A stretch of DNA of 64,000 bases, taken from positions 241,823 through 305,822 of the forward strand of contig NC_030855.1 of NCBI RefSeq assembly GCF_000208745.1, in the 5' to 3' direction. This document shows, in pieces, positions 36,314 through 50,000 of the stretch; the first letter of the stretch is position 1, and the number at the start of each line of letters is the position of its first letter. Made by a program: the position numbers and the translations under genes. Under the pieces are notes generated by a model. The model had not been told where the DNA came from. It saw only the letters and a list, made by a program, of their open reading frames with translations, and searched no databases. The stretch comes from Theobroma cacao (lineage: Eukaryota; Streptophyta; Magnoliopsida; Malvales; Malvaceae).

Positions 36314-39300
36314 TCAAGATGTGCCCTCTGCAGAAGCTACCTCATTTTTATCAGAGTTCAGATTGATATCGGACTGTGATTTATCACCTGATGCTGCATC
36401 ATTCTGTTTGTTTCCATTTTTCTTTGCATTGAGAAACCGGCCCCCAGATCCTCTAGCCCTTCTCAATGCATGCAAATGACGGGATTCATGCAAGTATGGC
36501 TGCAAAATCAGTGCAGTGGCAACTAATGAGTCAACATTGTAAAACTAAACGCAAACATTTGAAATGAGAAAGAATCATAAAACCAAAAATGTTAACGTAC
36601 TTTCCGAGACTTGAGAACTTTATTCTCTGATTCAGCTTTTGCACGAGATTGTCGACGCCGCAAGATGCCATGATATTGTTTTGCATTCACAAAAACAGGC
36701 TCCTCAACTGCATCAGATGGCAAAGGAACTCCAGCTTGCTGAATACCCATCAACTGAAGATGGACCTAAAACAAATGCAAAAATAAGCCAACTTCAGTCT
36801 TAAACCCATAATTACAATTGTTTGATAAAAAAAATAGGGTCATAAACACCACAAAAAAGAACACTATACCATAGGTTGACCACCATAGGGCTGTGGAGGA
36901 TAGGGTTGTGCATCATAGGGAGCAAAGATGCTTCTATAATAGGGATCTGGATAGGGGTAAGTAGCTGGTACCTTCAGTTTTATAAGAGAGGGAAACAAAT
37001 AAATATATCAGAGATCCTTAACAAACTTTTGTACCTCTCAAGGTCATAGTTCGCAATTACTTCAGTCATATAACATCAGCAAGAACTAACATTTTGGACA
37101 AAGTAAATCCTTTAAAACAAACACAGGCTCACAACAGCACCAAACAAAAGTGCTTTTACAGAAACAGGAAGAAGAGCAACATCTTTTGATTATCATAATA
37201 AACATAAAGCAGTACCTCAAGCTTCAAATAGCTCAAACCACAGAAAGTTTTATTAGTAATTTCATTTAGAGTCAACTCCTTTTCAAAAGTGAATAAACAG
37301 ATGCACCAACATCATACAATCTTTTTTCACCAGAGATGTTTTATATCAAAACTGTAAGATTGTAGTAGCTGGGAAAGAAATAAACACACCTCCTCTCAAG
37401 CAAATAATTTTTCTTAGCCAATGAGGATTTGGTCTAATTATGAGTCAAGCTACTTGTTAGTCGTGAGCTACTTGGGCTCGGCTCAATGAATACTTGAATT
37501 CAACTTGTTCACTATCAAGTCAAGCTCAGGCTCGAGCTGCTCAAGGAAGAAGTCAAGCCTAGTTCAGCTTTGTTAATCCTCAACTCGAGTGGCTCACAAG
37601 CCTCCTTACTTATGTTAATAATAACTTAATAGAAAAAAAAAAAAACTTATGTTAATAATAATTGAGCCTAATCGAGTTGAGCTCAAGGAGCTCTATTATT
37701 TTTTGAGTTGAGCTTCAGCCTCGAGTTTTTTAATTGAGCCAAGCTCAAGCCTAGCACTGTATCGGCTTGGCTTGGCTTGTTTACACCCCCTAGGTCCAAA
37801 TGGTAGAGGAAAGGGCTAGGCCCTAGTTTGAACATCCCTACCTTGTGTGTTTGACTGCACTCTTATATATAAAGGAGGAGGGGGGTGTGGAGGGCTCATA
37901 ATAGCTTGTTTGTGAACCAAATGTCTGACAGCAATTTAATCAATTACAGAGCTCAATAATCCCCCTCTCCACCATAGCCATTTCATCTATCAAAAGAAAA
38001 ATGAAACAATCAATATCGTTCATATGACTCAATTCCATTAACAGAAAGGGTACATTATTACAAAACAAAGTTCATGAGGTTGCAAGTCATGTCAGGAGTT
38101 TCACCAAGTCTATTGAACTCACTAACTATTACTAAGCTAAGTGCCTTGGTCCTTGTATGAGGATCTTCTAACCCAATCAAAGATGCTTAGCATATTAACT
38201 ATATTGCAACTAGCCAAAACTTTATGTACCAGGATGCAGACAGCCAGAGATGAATCTGCCATCATTTAGCGCAACGCAACTACAAGAGTAACATAGTATG
38301 GAATTAAGTAGCCAGTTGACCAACAGATATGTATAATCAGAACTTTTTACCAAAAAAAGATTTTTTAGAAGGAAAAAGACAATAAACACTTGTTCTCCAG
38401 AAACTAATTTCCTAAATTAAAATAAAAAAAAATCTCCTAAATTTACAACCTTCAAGTGAATAACTGCCAGTACCATCACCCTCTCAACAGACAGAAAACA
38501 GCAGCATCTGAAAAGCATTCTTGTATTACAAAAATTTCTATGCACCTGTTAATAAAATTTATTCGGCATGCAGATTCAATACTTCCTTTTTCTACCACAA
38601 AGACTTTGGTTGCAAATAAAACTAATCAAGCCTAGAAAGTAAATATAACTCATCAGGCCTAGGAGGTAAAATTACTCCCACTAATGACTCCAACAACCAG
38701 ACAATTTTAATATTGGAAAACAGAAAAAACACAAGAAAATCCAATTTGACTCCACCTTGAAACAAGAGAGCCCCGACTAATTTGGCAGAGCACAAAGACT
38801 GGCATTTTAATATCCTAATTACTGGTAAAGAAATCATCTGCTGACACCATTGAATATTTAAACAACTATACAAGACCACAGAAAAAGTTTAATAAATGCA
38901 ACAAGACTCGATAAAATCAGAAAACTACTAAGTACCCCCTCCCTCTCCTTTGTCTTAACATTGTATGGTTGGGGGAAGCAGGCGATGTTGGATCATCAGA
39001 ACTGCTATTACATCCTCATACACGCATTGACACCACTGCAAAATGATGCTCCGAAACTTCACCAATTCTTAACTACATAACCCTCGACTTACATGATTAT
39101 GGACACATTGCATTCTCAAACAATAAACTTGCACAACCATCTCACTAAACCCCAGAAGTCAAGAACTTAGAAAGTATAATTACTTGTCCAAACAGTGGGA
39201 TATAAAGTCCGCATATCCTCATATTGAGCAATTTAGCCATTCAAGTTAATATCAAACAGCACATATTTGCTATTCTCTATATCCACCAATATCATTTCTA

Positions 39301-41120
39301 TATTTAACTAAGGTTTTCTGCACACATTGCATTTATGTTTTTTTCCTTACATCTACCACTGCAAGGATCCATTGGAAAATTGTAATTGCTCAATAGAACT
39401 GAAGACTTGCACATAGACAACTTCACCATCTTAACAACTTTGTCAGTCCACAGGTCAATTTAATTTTTTCAGAAAGCATTTCTTTTTGAAATGTTTTCTC
39501 ACAAACATCATAAAATAATGTTTTCTTGTTCTTGAGAATAAGGATGCAATTATATCATGTTAATAGGGAGTGATATCTGAGAGGACTTTCATGCAAGTAA
39601 ATTAAATATTAATTTAGGTATCAAGAGATTTTGTGAACATATCATTCAATGCAACTAAAGTAGTCAGACCAAAATAAATAATAAACGATTTTCATATAAT
39701 ATTTTCTGCATGAGATTAAACGCATACACATATATGGCCAGGTTAGACATTCACATGTTATAACTAAGTATTTCAATCTTGGTTCCACTCTCCCCTGGAT
39801 GTAAATGGTAACCGTGAATCATGGATAAAAAAGAGCCAGGAATTATATTCCCTGGCAGAATATATTGCAGGCTACCTTTTTAAATGCATGTAGAAACCAA
39901 CTTCAATATCAGATATCTTGCTGAAGGCATTGTGATGAAGGGGGAGGAGGACGTAAGGGAAGAGAGGGGTTTGCGAGAAGTTTCTTTTTAACTAAACGAT
40001 TGGCTAAAATAAAAACTAAACAAAGTAATAACATTGTGAAATAATTTTCAGAGAAGATGATTTAAGTGGTTAAGCAAAAGGTATGCAAGGCCAAGCGACT
40101 TAAATGACACTTTGATGATAGCTAATTAATCACAACTAGTTTCAGACAATAGTTAGTGGGTCAGACATAACCTAAGTGTCAATACAATGACCAGTGCAAG
40201 CTTGCTTCAAGGAGAATGTAAAGCTGAAAATAAATATTAATGCCGAAAAAGATTTTACTCTGAAGATGATACCACAGCATGTTGAGGTGTCGCGTATGGG
40301 ACGTTTGTGGTTGTCATGGCCAAGTGAGAAAGTCCTGTTGGAGGAGATGAGGACTGATCCTGGGACTCTGATTGTTTTTGCTGCTCATTAACTTCATTAT
40401 TATCTGGAAAAGATAAATTAGTTAATACCAACAACATACTGAGAGAGCACTCCAAATGAAAAGCAACCAACAAACAAGGTCAGGAAAATGAAAGCACTTA
40501 GACAACTAAGATAGAAAGCAGTGCAAGCACAAATAGTGGCAAGTAAAATAAAACAATGCTGCCTACAAAACCCACCAGCTGGCCCAGTATTGCATGCATA
40601 TAACACATGGACAGAAGGAACCACCCCAATAAATCTAATAACAAAGAGGAAATACCTAATAGAAAGTAATTCATTCAAATTTCAAAATGAAAAGAAATAA
40701 CAAAACAAGGTCAATAAAACAAAAGCACCGAGACAAATAAGATAGAAAGCGTCCAGGCATGAATACTGACAAGCAAGTTAAATCATGCAACCTTAAATAC
40801 CCACTAAATGGCCCCGTAATGTGTCCTTATGACACAGGGAAAATCTTCACAAGGAGCTACCAAAATAAGTGAAATAAAAATGAGGAAATAAGCAGGAATT
40901 CAACAAGCTGAAAGTAAAAAAGTTTTCCCAATCTCATTATTTAAATATCAAACCTCAATTAAATGCCAAAAGATCAAAGATGAAAAAGGCCACAAACATA
41001 TCTAAATTTTGATCCATTCACAAAGTTCATAACAGCATGATTACAGTGATAACATAAAGCATGAAGTTGACGAAGCATTTGACAAGAAATACCAGAAAGA
41101 TCAGGCACAGACGAAGTCAT
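36314..41120 (-). CDS. Nuclear factor Y subunit A, NF-YA7/NF-YA4 type
   Basis: Five coding exons (41120-41093, 40403-40273, 36971-36870, 36765-36601, 36499-36314) give 203 residues; Arabidopsis NF-YA7 is about 190. The start [13 protein letters not shown] matches that subgroup, as does [16 protein letters not shown]. The conserved core has the NF-YB/C interaction helix (about residues 110-128, [20 protein letters not shown]), a linker, and the CCAAT-contacting part (about 143-166, [20 protein letters not shown]). The linker [14 protein letters not shown] has Glu where many members have Gln. NF-YA completes the trimer that binds CCAAT boxes in promoters. Intron 2 is 3.3 kb and repeat-bearing. 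No miR169 site seen, consistent with the NF-YA4/7 subgroup as I recall it. Confidence 0.95.
37430..37790. repeat. CTCGAG/GAGCTC-rich dispersed repeat in NF-YA intron 2
   Basis: Both strands contain many variants of GAGCTCGAGCT-like words, such as AAGCTCAGGCTCGAGCTGCT near 37522 and GAGTTGAGCTCAAGGAGCTC near 37674. The two halves are roughly inverted, and a duplicated TTATGTTAATAATAA word flanks an A run at about 37612-37662. It looks like a decayed non-autonomous transposon of a kind common in plants. Short related segments occur at about 42434-42480 and 60810-60840. Confidence 0.5.
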
Positions 41121-41142
41121 GAGGCTGTTATGCGCACAGGAT

Positions 41143-42913
41143 CTGCAAACTCAAATCTGGCAGCACAAACAACAGAATCAAGGTAAGGGCTCTAGAAAGA
41201 ATCAAAGCACTATTATCAAACAAGGAGAGCTTAGAGTTTATTTTAGATTTAGATTTAAATCAAAGTCTATATTGGAATATATTTTAGGGAGCTTCTCGTG
41301 AAATCAGTTAGATTTAAAACAATTTTCACAAAATTTAGACAATCAAAGGTTTTTACAAATTATAGGTATGCCACACATATGTTATGCGCTTGCTCCTGAG
41401 AACATAACTATCACAAATAGGTAGTTGTTTCTAAGACACTCAATAGCTATACCTTAAAAAAATAAGTTGTTACTTAGGCTTCGTTTGATTGTTACTTTTA
41501 CAACTTGCTTTTTGCTTCTTCAAAAGTTACTAAAATGCAAAAGTAAACAAAGAAAAATCATAGTAATTGATTAAATATGAAGAAATCACTAAAATGCAAC
41601 ACAGATTCTAACATAATTATTCTCTTTAAAGTAAAATCGTGCATTTGTTCTCCAAAAAATTACATTCCTAAGTTTAAATTCTTCAAAAAGATTTATTTGC
41701 TTTTGCATCTGAACACAATTGTTTTATTTAACTTCCCAAAGAAAAAAAGAAATAGCAAAAGTAACAACCAAATGAAACCATAGTAAATTGCTACTTGTTA
41801 CAAATCATAACAGCAAATGAGCCCAAATTCAAGATAAATCATACCTACAAGTCAAAATAAACTAGATTTCTATAAAAAGGTATTCAAATGTCCCACTAAA
41901 ACTGAGATAAAGCTTCATTATAATTATTAATTCAGCAGCTATAAACAGCACCACTTTGTCTAGAAAAATAACAAGAAACAGTAAGTTTCACACAAAATGA
42001 GCTTACAAATTCAAAAATGATAAATTATGAAAAAGTTTGTAAATAAGCAAGCTCAAGCTTCTTTTTATTTCTTGATTGTTTTGCCACTAGTGAGAGATTC
42101 ATTTCTTCTAGAACAATAATCCACTTCACTTTAGATTACTCTTTTCAGTTAAACTGAATATAAAGTGGCTTGGGAAATTTTCGCTCTCTATCCATTCCCT
42201 TCCATACTTTTAACCCATCCTCTTAGTCTGCCCAGTGCCTAGCAATCAGTTATAAACTCATACTACCTTCTCTCAATAGTTTGAGACCAACAAAGTAATA
42301 AGTTACAAATATATATCCATTCTGAATTCTATTTCTGAAAAGTAAAAACTAGAAAATTCCTAGATAAAAATGTTTATGAGCACCATACACGAGATTGTTA
42401 AGAAAAAAGAAAAGGATAATCAAATAAATTCAACTCGAGCAAATTCAAACTCGGTTCAATGAGCTCAATTAACTCATGCAAAACATAGTCAACTCAATTA
42501 AACAACATACGTGAGCCCTGAAACAAAAACCAACCAAAAAAAAGAGAAGAAGAAGATGAAAATTGGGGGAATTTAAGAAAGGAATTATTCATTACATAAT
42601 CTTTTGGGGAAATTGAAAAAAGAAAACCTCCAAAATCTAAAAGAAGCGGAAAATGCCAAAATTTCACAGCTATTTTCTCACACTTTCTCAACATCCAAAC
42701 GGACCAGGAAATCGAGCTAGAGGAAGAAAAAAAACATTTCTGAATAATTCTCCTCTGCTCGAATTTTAAAAAATTATAAAAGGAGAAAAAAACAATTAGC
42801 ATCTGTTAGCTTGTGGGGAAATTCTCTCTCTGTAACCAAAAGGAAACAGCAGAAATTTTAATTTGAAAAAGAGAGAAAAGCAACTAGGGTTTCCTGAGAA
42901 TCAAAAACTTTAC
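41143..42913 (-). other. Probable 5' UTR intron of the NF-YA gene
   Basis: On the minus strand a good donor (ACG|GTAAAG at 42914/42913) and a good acceptor (TTTGCAG|ATCC at 41143/41142) lie upstream of the ATG, 22 bases of leader remaining before the start. A leader intron of about 1.77 kb is usual in NF-YA genes. Transcript evidence is lacking. Confidence 0.65.
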
Positions 42914-44439
42914 CGTAAATAGCGAAATTGACTGAAATTCCGTGTGTTGCAGAGGGGCGTTTTATTTTTACGTTTATTTCTGTTGCGCGAATGTGAAATT
43001 ATGAATCTCTGCTAACTGTGTTTGGAAACTCAGAAAAAATAATGAAATGAAAGGAAAATGAAGGAAACATTCAAAAAAAAAATAAAATTACTAAAACATG
43101 AGTTGAAAACTATTTTACCTTTTTTACTTTTTAATATAATAATTCTTTTTGTCACGCCTTTCGTTTTGCATATGGCATGTGGAAAGAAAGTTATGCTACA
43201 CTCGGGTTCATGGAGTCTCATTTTGATTTATGCATATATAAATATGTATTATGTTTAATCTAATTTCTCTTTATTAAAGTCTCAAATGGAAAATAAAAAA
43301 CTCCCTTTAGCAATTCCATCTTTTCTTCTCAACATTTTTCATTTGGCTCTCTCTATCTATCAAGGTGAATTGGGTTTATAGAATACAAAACTCAAAGTTT
43401 AAATTAATTTTTCTTTTTTATTAGATAAAAAGATATTTGAATTCAATTTATATATTTTTATATAAAATTTGTTACAAAATGGTATTAATAAAATCAAAAT
43501 TTCATTACTAAGAGTCAATTACTCAAATATACAAATCATGTTGTACATATATAACTAAAACAAGATAATAGAATTCACACGGACTCCATAAAGATATATT
43601 TTTAAAAAAATTAGTTATTAAATATGCATTTAATAATCATTTAACATCATTTATAACATTTAAAACTTCTTTCGTGTATATGTAAAATTATAAAATTTAA
43701 TTTAAAAATGAGATAATTTTTTTAAATAAAAGAATACATATATCTACAATTAAGTTAAACGTTAAAAAATATTTTGTTCTCAATATTGTAACATGTGAAA
43801 CTAATTCTAGTAAACATGATATATCATATAGTATGATGTATCCTATTCTTTAACTAAACATCAAATAAAAATACTAGTTTTACGGTATTTCAGCATCGAT
43901 ATATCGCAGACGTATGATTAAGAAGAGCGCACGGTGACTATTTTGGACGCGCAAACACAGTATAGAAAAATCTTCCTTGGCCGTGGTTAAATTTCAATGG
44001 AAAATGAGTTTCGGGCAGTGATGGTGCTGAGTAGGGAGATAGGAGAATAAATCTGGGCCACGAATGATGTGGCGCCCAGAGGTGTGTGGATGGGATTGAA
44101 GGTGACCGCTGCCCGTCTATGGGGTGGAGTTGAAAGTTGGAGTACGGATCAGCTACACGTGGGTCCAGCGAAAGGGATCGTACAATTGGTACTCTGCTGC
44201 TGTCCTCCTCGGGGCACATGTTGCTGCCAAAACTCCTAGATTAGCCATGTCACCAAAAGGAGAAGTCTTGAAAGATTCTATATTTCTATTCCAAAATTTT
44301 TTCGACATTTTTAGAACACATTTGTAAGGGCACCTTTTTTAATTAAAGGTGTTCACCGGTCGAGTTACTTGTATAAATTCAAAGTGAATTTGAATATAAA
44401 TATTTGATTTTCAGAAGTTTGAATTCAATTCAATTCAAC

Positions 44440-44660
44440 TTGATTATGTAATTTTAAGAATAATTTTATTATGTGCTGTAGTTTCAGGAATATGATTTAA
44501 TATGTGGTGTAGATTTAATTTTAAGGGTGTTTTCGTAATCTAATAAGTCATGTAATTTTAAAAGTATTTTCATCATCGAATGTGTCATGTAAGTTTAAAA
44601 ATATTTTAATAATTTGATATGTGATGCAGTTTTAGAAATATTTGCATAACTTTGTACATG
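44440..44660. repeat. Degenerate AT-rich tandem repeat, unit about 50 bp
   Basis: Four to five diverged units share a pattern like TGTCATGTAATTTTAAAA then TATTTTCATAAT and ATATG. Units are visible near 44450, 44500, 44550, 44590 and 44630. Confidence 0.6.
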
Positions 44661-45254
44661 ATGTAAAATTCATATGTTGTTAAGATTTTTCATTATTTTA
44701 ATTATTCAAAGTTATTTTGTTATTGTTTTGGTTACAAATTTATTTTTCTTGAATATATTTGGATCGTGTTAATAATCCAATGGCCATCCAAAGTTAGCAA
44801 TCTACTTGTATCTTTTTAGATGTATGTATGATACAATGAAACATTTCATGATTGCATGAGACACTAGGTAAAAAAAAGAAATATCTTAATTAATTTTGAT
44901 CCTTAATTGACTTGATCTAAAGTGCAATAGTACTAGTAAAAGTTAAATACCCAAATCTCTTAATCAAAGTTTTTGATAAAGACAAAAGTTGTGGCCTTTT
45001 AACTCCTATATAGTTGGCTCTGGTGTCTTATCTTAAATAGCAGAACCCAAAGTTTTTTTTAAATTTAGATTCATATGAGCTAAAAATAGTTTGAAATTGA
45101 TGAAGAATAAACTCGTTGAAAGTGTCATTTCAAAACAAAGTAAACAAGAGGGAAGAAGCACATTGAAATGTAAATATGTTATATAACTTGCATGAATGTT
45201 GGTGTTGGGGATTCAGATGGCCTTAGGCTTAGATTGATATACATGTTTAAATAG

Positions 45255-46035
45255 TGCAGGCCCTTGGGTGAAGCCACTCAAGTAAGGGCTTTAGGTCTTT
45301 AATTTGGAGAGGTTTTATAATTTTATAATATAATTTATTATATTAAAAATATAAAAAAATATAATTAATACAACTATTTATTTTTTTTATTTTTTTAATT
45401 ATATATATAATAAATCTCAATTTTCTATCACTATCTAATATATAGAATACTATATTATTTTCAATCAATTAACAATCATATGTATTTAATAATCTTCAAT
45501 AATTATTTTTTTCTTACTTATTTTTCCTATTTCTAATCAACATATTTAGTAATTTATAACAACTATTTTTTCTCCTATATATAAAACTAATTATTTATTT
45601 TTTTAATATATAATATATACTTTTAAATTATTTTGTTCTCATTTGCTCTTTCTTCCTTCTTCCTTTAACTTTAATTTTTCTTTAAAGAACACACAAAAAG
45701 TCCATTATGTTATTTTTTTTATAAAGCCATGAACTTCATTTACAGTTTGTAATAAGCATTCAACAATTAGGTACTATTATTTTAATATTTATAGACTTTT
45801 TTACTTTAATTTTTAATTTATATTATATTATTATATTGCTTTTATTTATGTGATAGTTGATTTATTTGAATTAAAAATTTGAATTGTTGATTTTGTATTA
45901 ACCATTTAAAAAATATTAAAATTTTACATCTTAAAAAGCTAAAAAGATAAAAATTTAATAATTCTTTTAATTTTAATAAAAGAATGTCTCATTGAATATT
46001 TTACTTTAAGCCTTTGAATTTGTTGAGCCACCCCT
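45255..46035. mobile_element. Possible decayed non-autonomous DNA transposon
   Basis: The left end has GGGTGAAGCCACTCAAG followed by AAGGGCTTTAGG. The right end, inverted, has a similar GGGTGGCTCAACAAATTC followed by AAAGGCTTAAAG. Between them is about 700 bp of very AT-rich sequence without ORFs. The end similarity is imperfect and no target duplication was found. Confidence 0.35.
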
Positions 46036-47059
46036 ATGTTTAAACTTGTTTGAATGTTTGCTACGTGTCCATAGATTGTTGTTAAAGTAGATTAAAAATA
46101 TGTTAGTGGACCATCAGATGGAAATGGTGTACTTGTATCTCTTTTGTATTTTTGCTGTTTTTTTACCAAGATTGAGTAGTGGAGGAATGTGTGTGTGCGT
46201 CTGATCTCAGAATTCTGATTTTGAAGTAATACCCCTTTCTTTTCAAGTTTGGTACAAATGATTTGATTTCATATTTGATGGCCTTTTGGGAAATGCAAGA
46301 GGTCTATGTAGTAACCAAATCACCCTCCCAAAGGGCTTCTCTGGGCCATGATGGAGAAACTATTACACTTTTTTTTTTTTTGTTTCATTATTATTTTAAA
46401 ACATAATATATAATTAAAAATGAATTATATAACTTTTTGGATATCTATTAATTAATATTAATGAATTTGATAATATAAAAATGATTATGCTTTCTTGTTA
46501 ATAAGTAATTAATTAATCAACTTGCTCAATTTGGTACCTTCCCCTTTTCTTAATGTACATCTAATTGAAGCCAAATACTAACAAATTTCCTCAAATTTCC
46601 TCAAATTCCAAGGATAGAGCTGGGATTATGTTAAAGGTTTTTTCATCAAAAATTGAGTTAATTAGTCATAATTTATTATTAATTTATACCATAAAACAAA
46701 TAAATTGGTTTAAAGTTGATTGTATTAGCATTATGCATAAACAAAAGAGTCAAAGGGAGGGGAAGCAGAAGTAGCAAAGTTTTAATTGGGAACTAAACTA
46801 AGCAGCAATCCGAGGAGCCAAAGGTAACAGCAAAGAGGCAAAAGGCTTCTTTTGGCTTTTGCCACTCTCCAAAGGATCATTTATACTAATCAAATTCACC
46901 ACATCCTTGTTTCTTTCATGTTCATTTCTTCTTTCTCTGGAAACCCCTTTAAATCACTCAGCCCTACACACAAGACAAGCGAAAAAAGCAAGACCCAACC
47001 CCCATTTCTCTTCACCCTCGCTTTCTTTGCACTTCTGACTATCTCTATCTCATCTCATC

Positions 47060-50000
47060 ATGGCTCATTCTGCTGTATCCCAGGTTTTTTTTAATTATTA
47101 TTTTTCTCTTTGAGTACCCAGGAATATATATTTTTTAAAAATCTTACGATTTCTTTAGCTGTTATTGAATTTATCGAAATGGGTTTTCTGAAACACTGGT
47201 TTTGTTTTGTTTGTTTTTCAGGTTTCTGTAGCTGTTCCCATTGGAAGCGATATTTCTCTAAGGAGATCTGTATCCAAGGTATTGATTAGTATTATGATTC
47301 TGATTTTTCATTCAAAATCTAATTAATTTTTACATTCCTTTTGAGTATTTGGTTAAGTTGCCGTGATGGGTACTTTGATTCTTTGGAAAGACTAGGGGTA
47401 AACGATCTTTACAAGTTCGAATTTTCAGCTCAGGTTGTTAAGCCTTTTATGGAGGAATTTGGACAATCAAGTTAAGATGTTATGGTTGAATTTTTTTGAT
47501 CTTATCTACTCTAATGCGCTGTTGGAGTGAGAATTTATGTATAATCTTGATCACCAGTAACCAAACTTAAACCTTTTCTTCTTATGGGCTAAAATACAAT
47601 TAATGTTTTAAGTTTTGATATTCTCTGAGACTGAGAGTGGTCATAATTTGTGTCAGAAGAGATTATTTTCACAAAATAGTGCCACAGGTTGTAGGAAAAA
47701 CGAGAATACCATGGTCATCTTTCCTATAATATTTAACTATTTCAATTGTCAATATCAACTAAACAAATGCAATGCCTTGTTTGTGATTTCTTCTTTTGTG
47801 TCAAGCTTCAATTTCCAAGTTCTGTCATGCCTAGAGGCTGAAGGAGTGTCTAATGTCCATATTCATGCTCCACTTTTGCCTTCAAAACTGTGACGATAAA
47901 GCCAAATGATCATCTCTTCTTCTCCTTCCTTCTTTCTTTTAAGAAGTCAAAGTTGCTGACAGCAGAAGAATCATATTGCTCTTTGTTTCTTCCTTTTCCC
48001 TTTAAAATACCGCATTGCACTCTTGCCACTTCTGAACACATTTAAAGTCTTCCAATAAATTGAAGTTGCTAACTTCATTGGCCAAAGTGAGTGTGGTTGT
48101 CAAATGCAGCTTTGTTGACTAATTTGTCCACATGATAGACAACTGTATTCAGCAATTTGTGTTGGGAGTTGTTTCTTTAGTTAATATTGTTGGTGCGATA
48201 ACTGAACTAGAGTTGCATTGTTTCTTAAGAAGTTGTTTCAGCTTATTTTTCTTTATCCTGCAAGTTAACCTTCTGCATGGTGCATATGGTAAATTAGTTC
48301 TTAACACAGAAGCACTTGGCTTTGTTGCAGAGGAACAGTATAAGCTTTGGTGACAAGTCATGGGTTTCCACCTTATCTTTGGATTTAAAATCACGAAATA
48401 TACAGAAGAGCAATCAGTACATAGTATGCATGTCAGTGCAACAAGCCAGCAAATCCAAGGTTGCAGTTTCACCTTTAGAGTTGGAAAATGCAAAAGAGCC
48501 CCCTCTAAATTTATTCAAGCCCAAGGAACCTTACACAGCTACCATTGTTTCTGTGGAGAGACTTGTCGGTCCAAAAGCTCCGGGTGAGACTTGCCATATT
48601 GTGATTGACCATGGTGGAAATGTACCCTACTGGGAAGGGCAGAGCTACGGTGTTATCCCTCCTGTAAGCTTGCCATACCTATAATGCTGTGTTTTTTACT
48701 GTTTTGAGTTAGTTTTGTGCAGTTAAATCAGTAATTTTTATCCTTAGAATGTATCAACTTTAAGCATAGATGAAACTTGCATTGACAAGAAATCATGCTT
48801 GGAACATAGGAATGAGATATTTTTGAATTTTGAATGTCATGTTCACTATCAGTGTCCAGTCGCATCCATTAGTGGCTCTCAATCTCATAGCTTGAAGTCA
48901 TGTGTATTCTTTGAACTTCTTGTTTTAGTTTCTACTTCATCGATTTCCTTTCTAAAATTTCGTTTGTTTCTACTTCATAGGGTGAAAATCCAAAGAAACC
49001 AGGGTCTCCCCACAATGTTCGTCTGTATTCCATTGCCTCAACCAGGTACGGAGATTCTTTTGATGGGAAGACAGCCAGTTTGTGTGTTCGTCGTGCTGTC
49101 TATTATGACCCTGAGACTGGAAAGGAGGATCCTTCAAAGAATGGTGTATGTAGCAATTTCCTATGCAACACCAAGCCTGGAGATAAAGTTCAGATAACTG
49201 GTAAGATCCTTTAATAAAGTGGAACATCTTAATATAGCACAGTCCTCCTACATATCTTAAATATTACTGTAGGGTGATGGTTAAAATTACCCAACATACA
49301 GTTATTGACAGCTAGTAATTCAAATCAATTGGAAATTGCAATACAGAAAGCTAGGTTTTGGTAGTTCATAAAAAGACGGTCTTTAGCTTTTACTAAATTT
49401 TACTATCCTGATAGCTTCATAAGGTGTATTGCAATGTCTTAAGGCAATTTTATTTGGATGGTCCAACAAGATTGTTACTGAACTGCTTACATTCCAGCCA
49501 ATTGTGCATTATATTCTTGGTTGAATTCCACTAAGGTTGTCTTGCCATTATCTTATCAAAATACTAATTCTTGTTTAAATCTTTTTGCCTAGTTAAGATT
49601 ATTGAATTAGGTTCTTTTTGTTTTTTTTTTTCCTCTTGTTGGTGTTGGTTAATTATATGGATTTTACAGGAAAATTGATTGTCACAACTGATCACATATC
49701 TCCTATTAACTCACTAGAATCTTTCGGCAGGTCCCTCTGGCAAAATAATGCTTTTGCCTGAAGATAACCCAAATGCCTACCACATAATGATAGCTACTGG
49801 CACTGGTGTAGCTCCATTCAGAGGCTACCTACGGCGCATGTTCATGGAAGATGTTACATTCAAGTTCCGTGGCCTTGCATGGCTTTTCCTTGGGGTAGCC
49901 AACGCTGACAGTCTCCTTTATGATGATGAGTTTACCAAATACCTTCAGGACTTCCCAGATCACTTCCGATATGATGGAGCTCTTAGTAGAGAGCAGAAGA

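Larger units (their letters stand above)
42915..47059. other. Intergenic region between NF-YA and root FNR (divergent)
   Basis: AT-rich and without a supported gene. It holds the NF-YA first exon and promoter on the left, a less AT-rich segment at 43915-44240 with an ACACGTGG G-box-like word near 44155, degenerate tandem repeats at 44440-44660, a decayed inverted-ended repeat at about 45255-46035, and the FNR promoter on the right. Confidence 0.5.

Noticed and set aside
43938..44327. Overlapping ORFs on both strands (93 and 67 codons)
   Set aside because: No family recognised, no splice partners, and openness on both strands can follow from base composition. Kept only as a GC-island finding.
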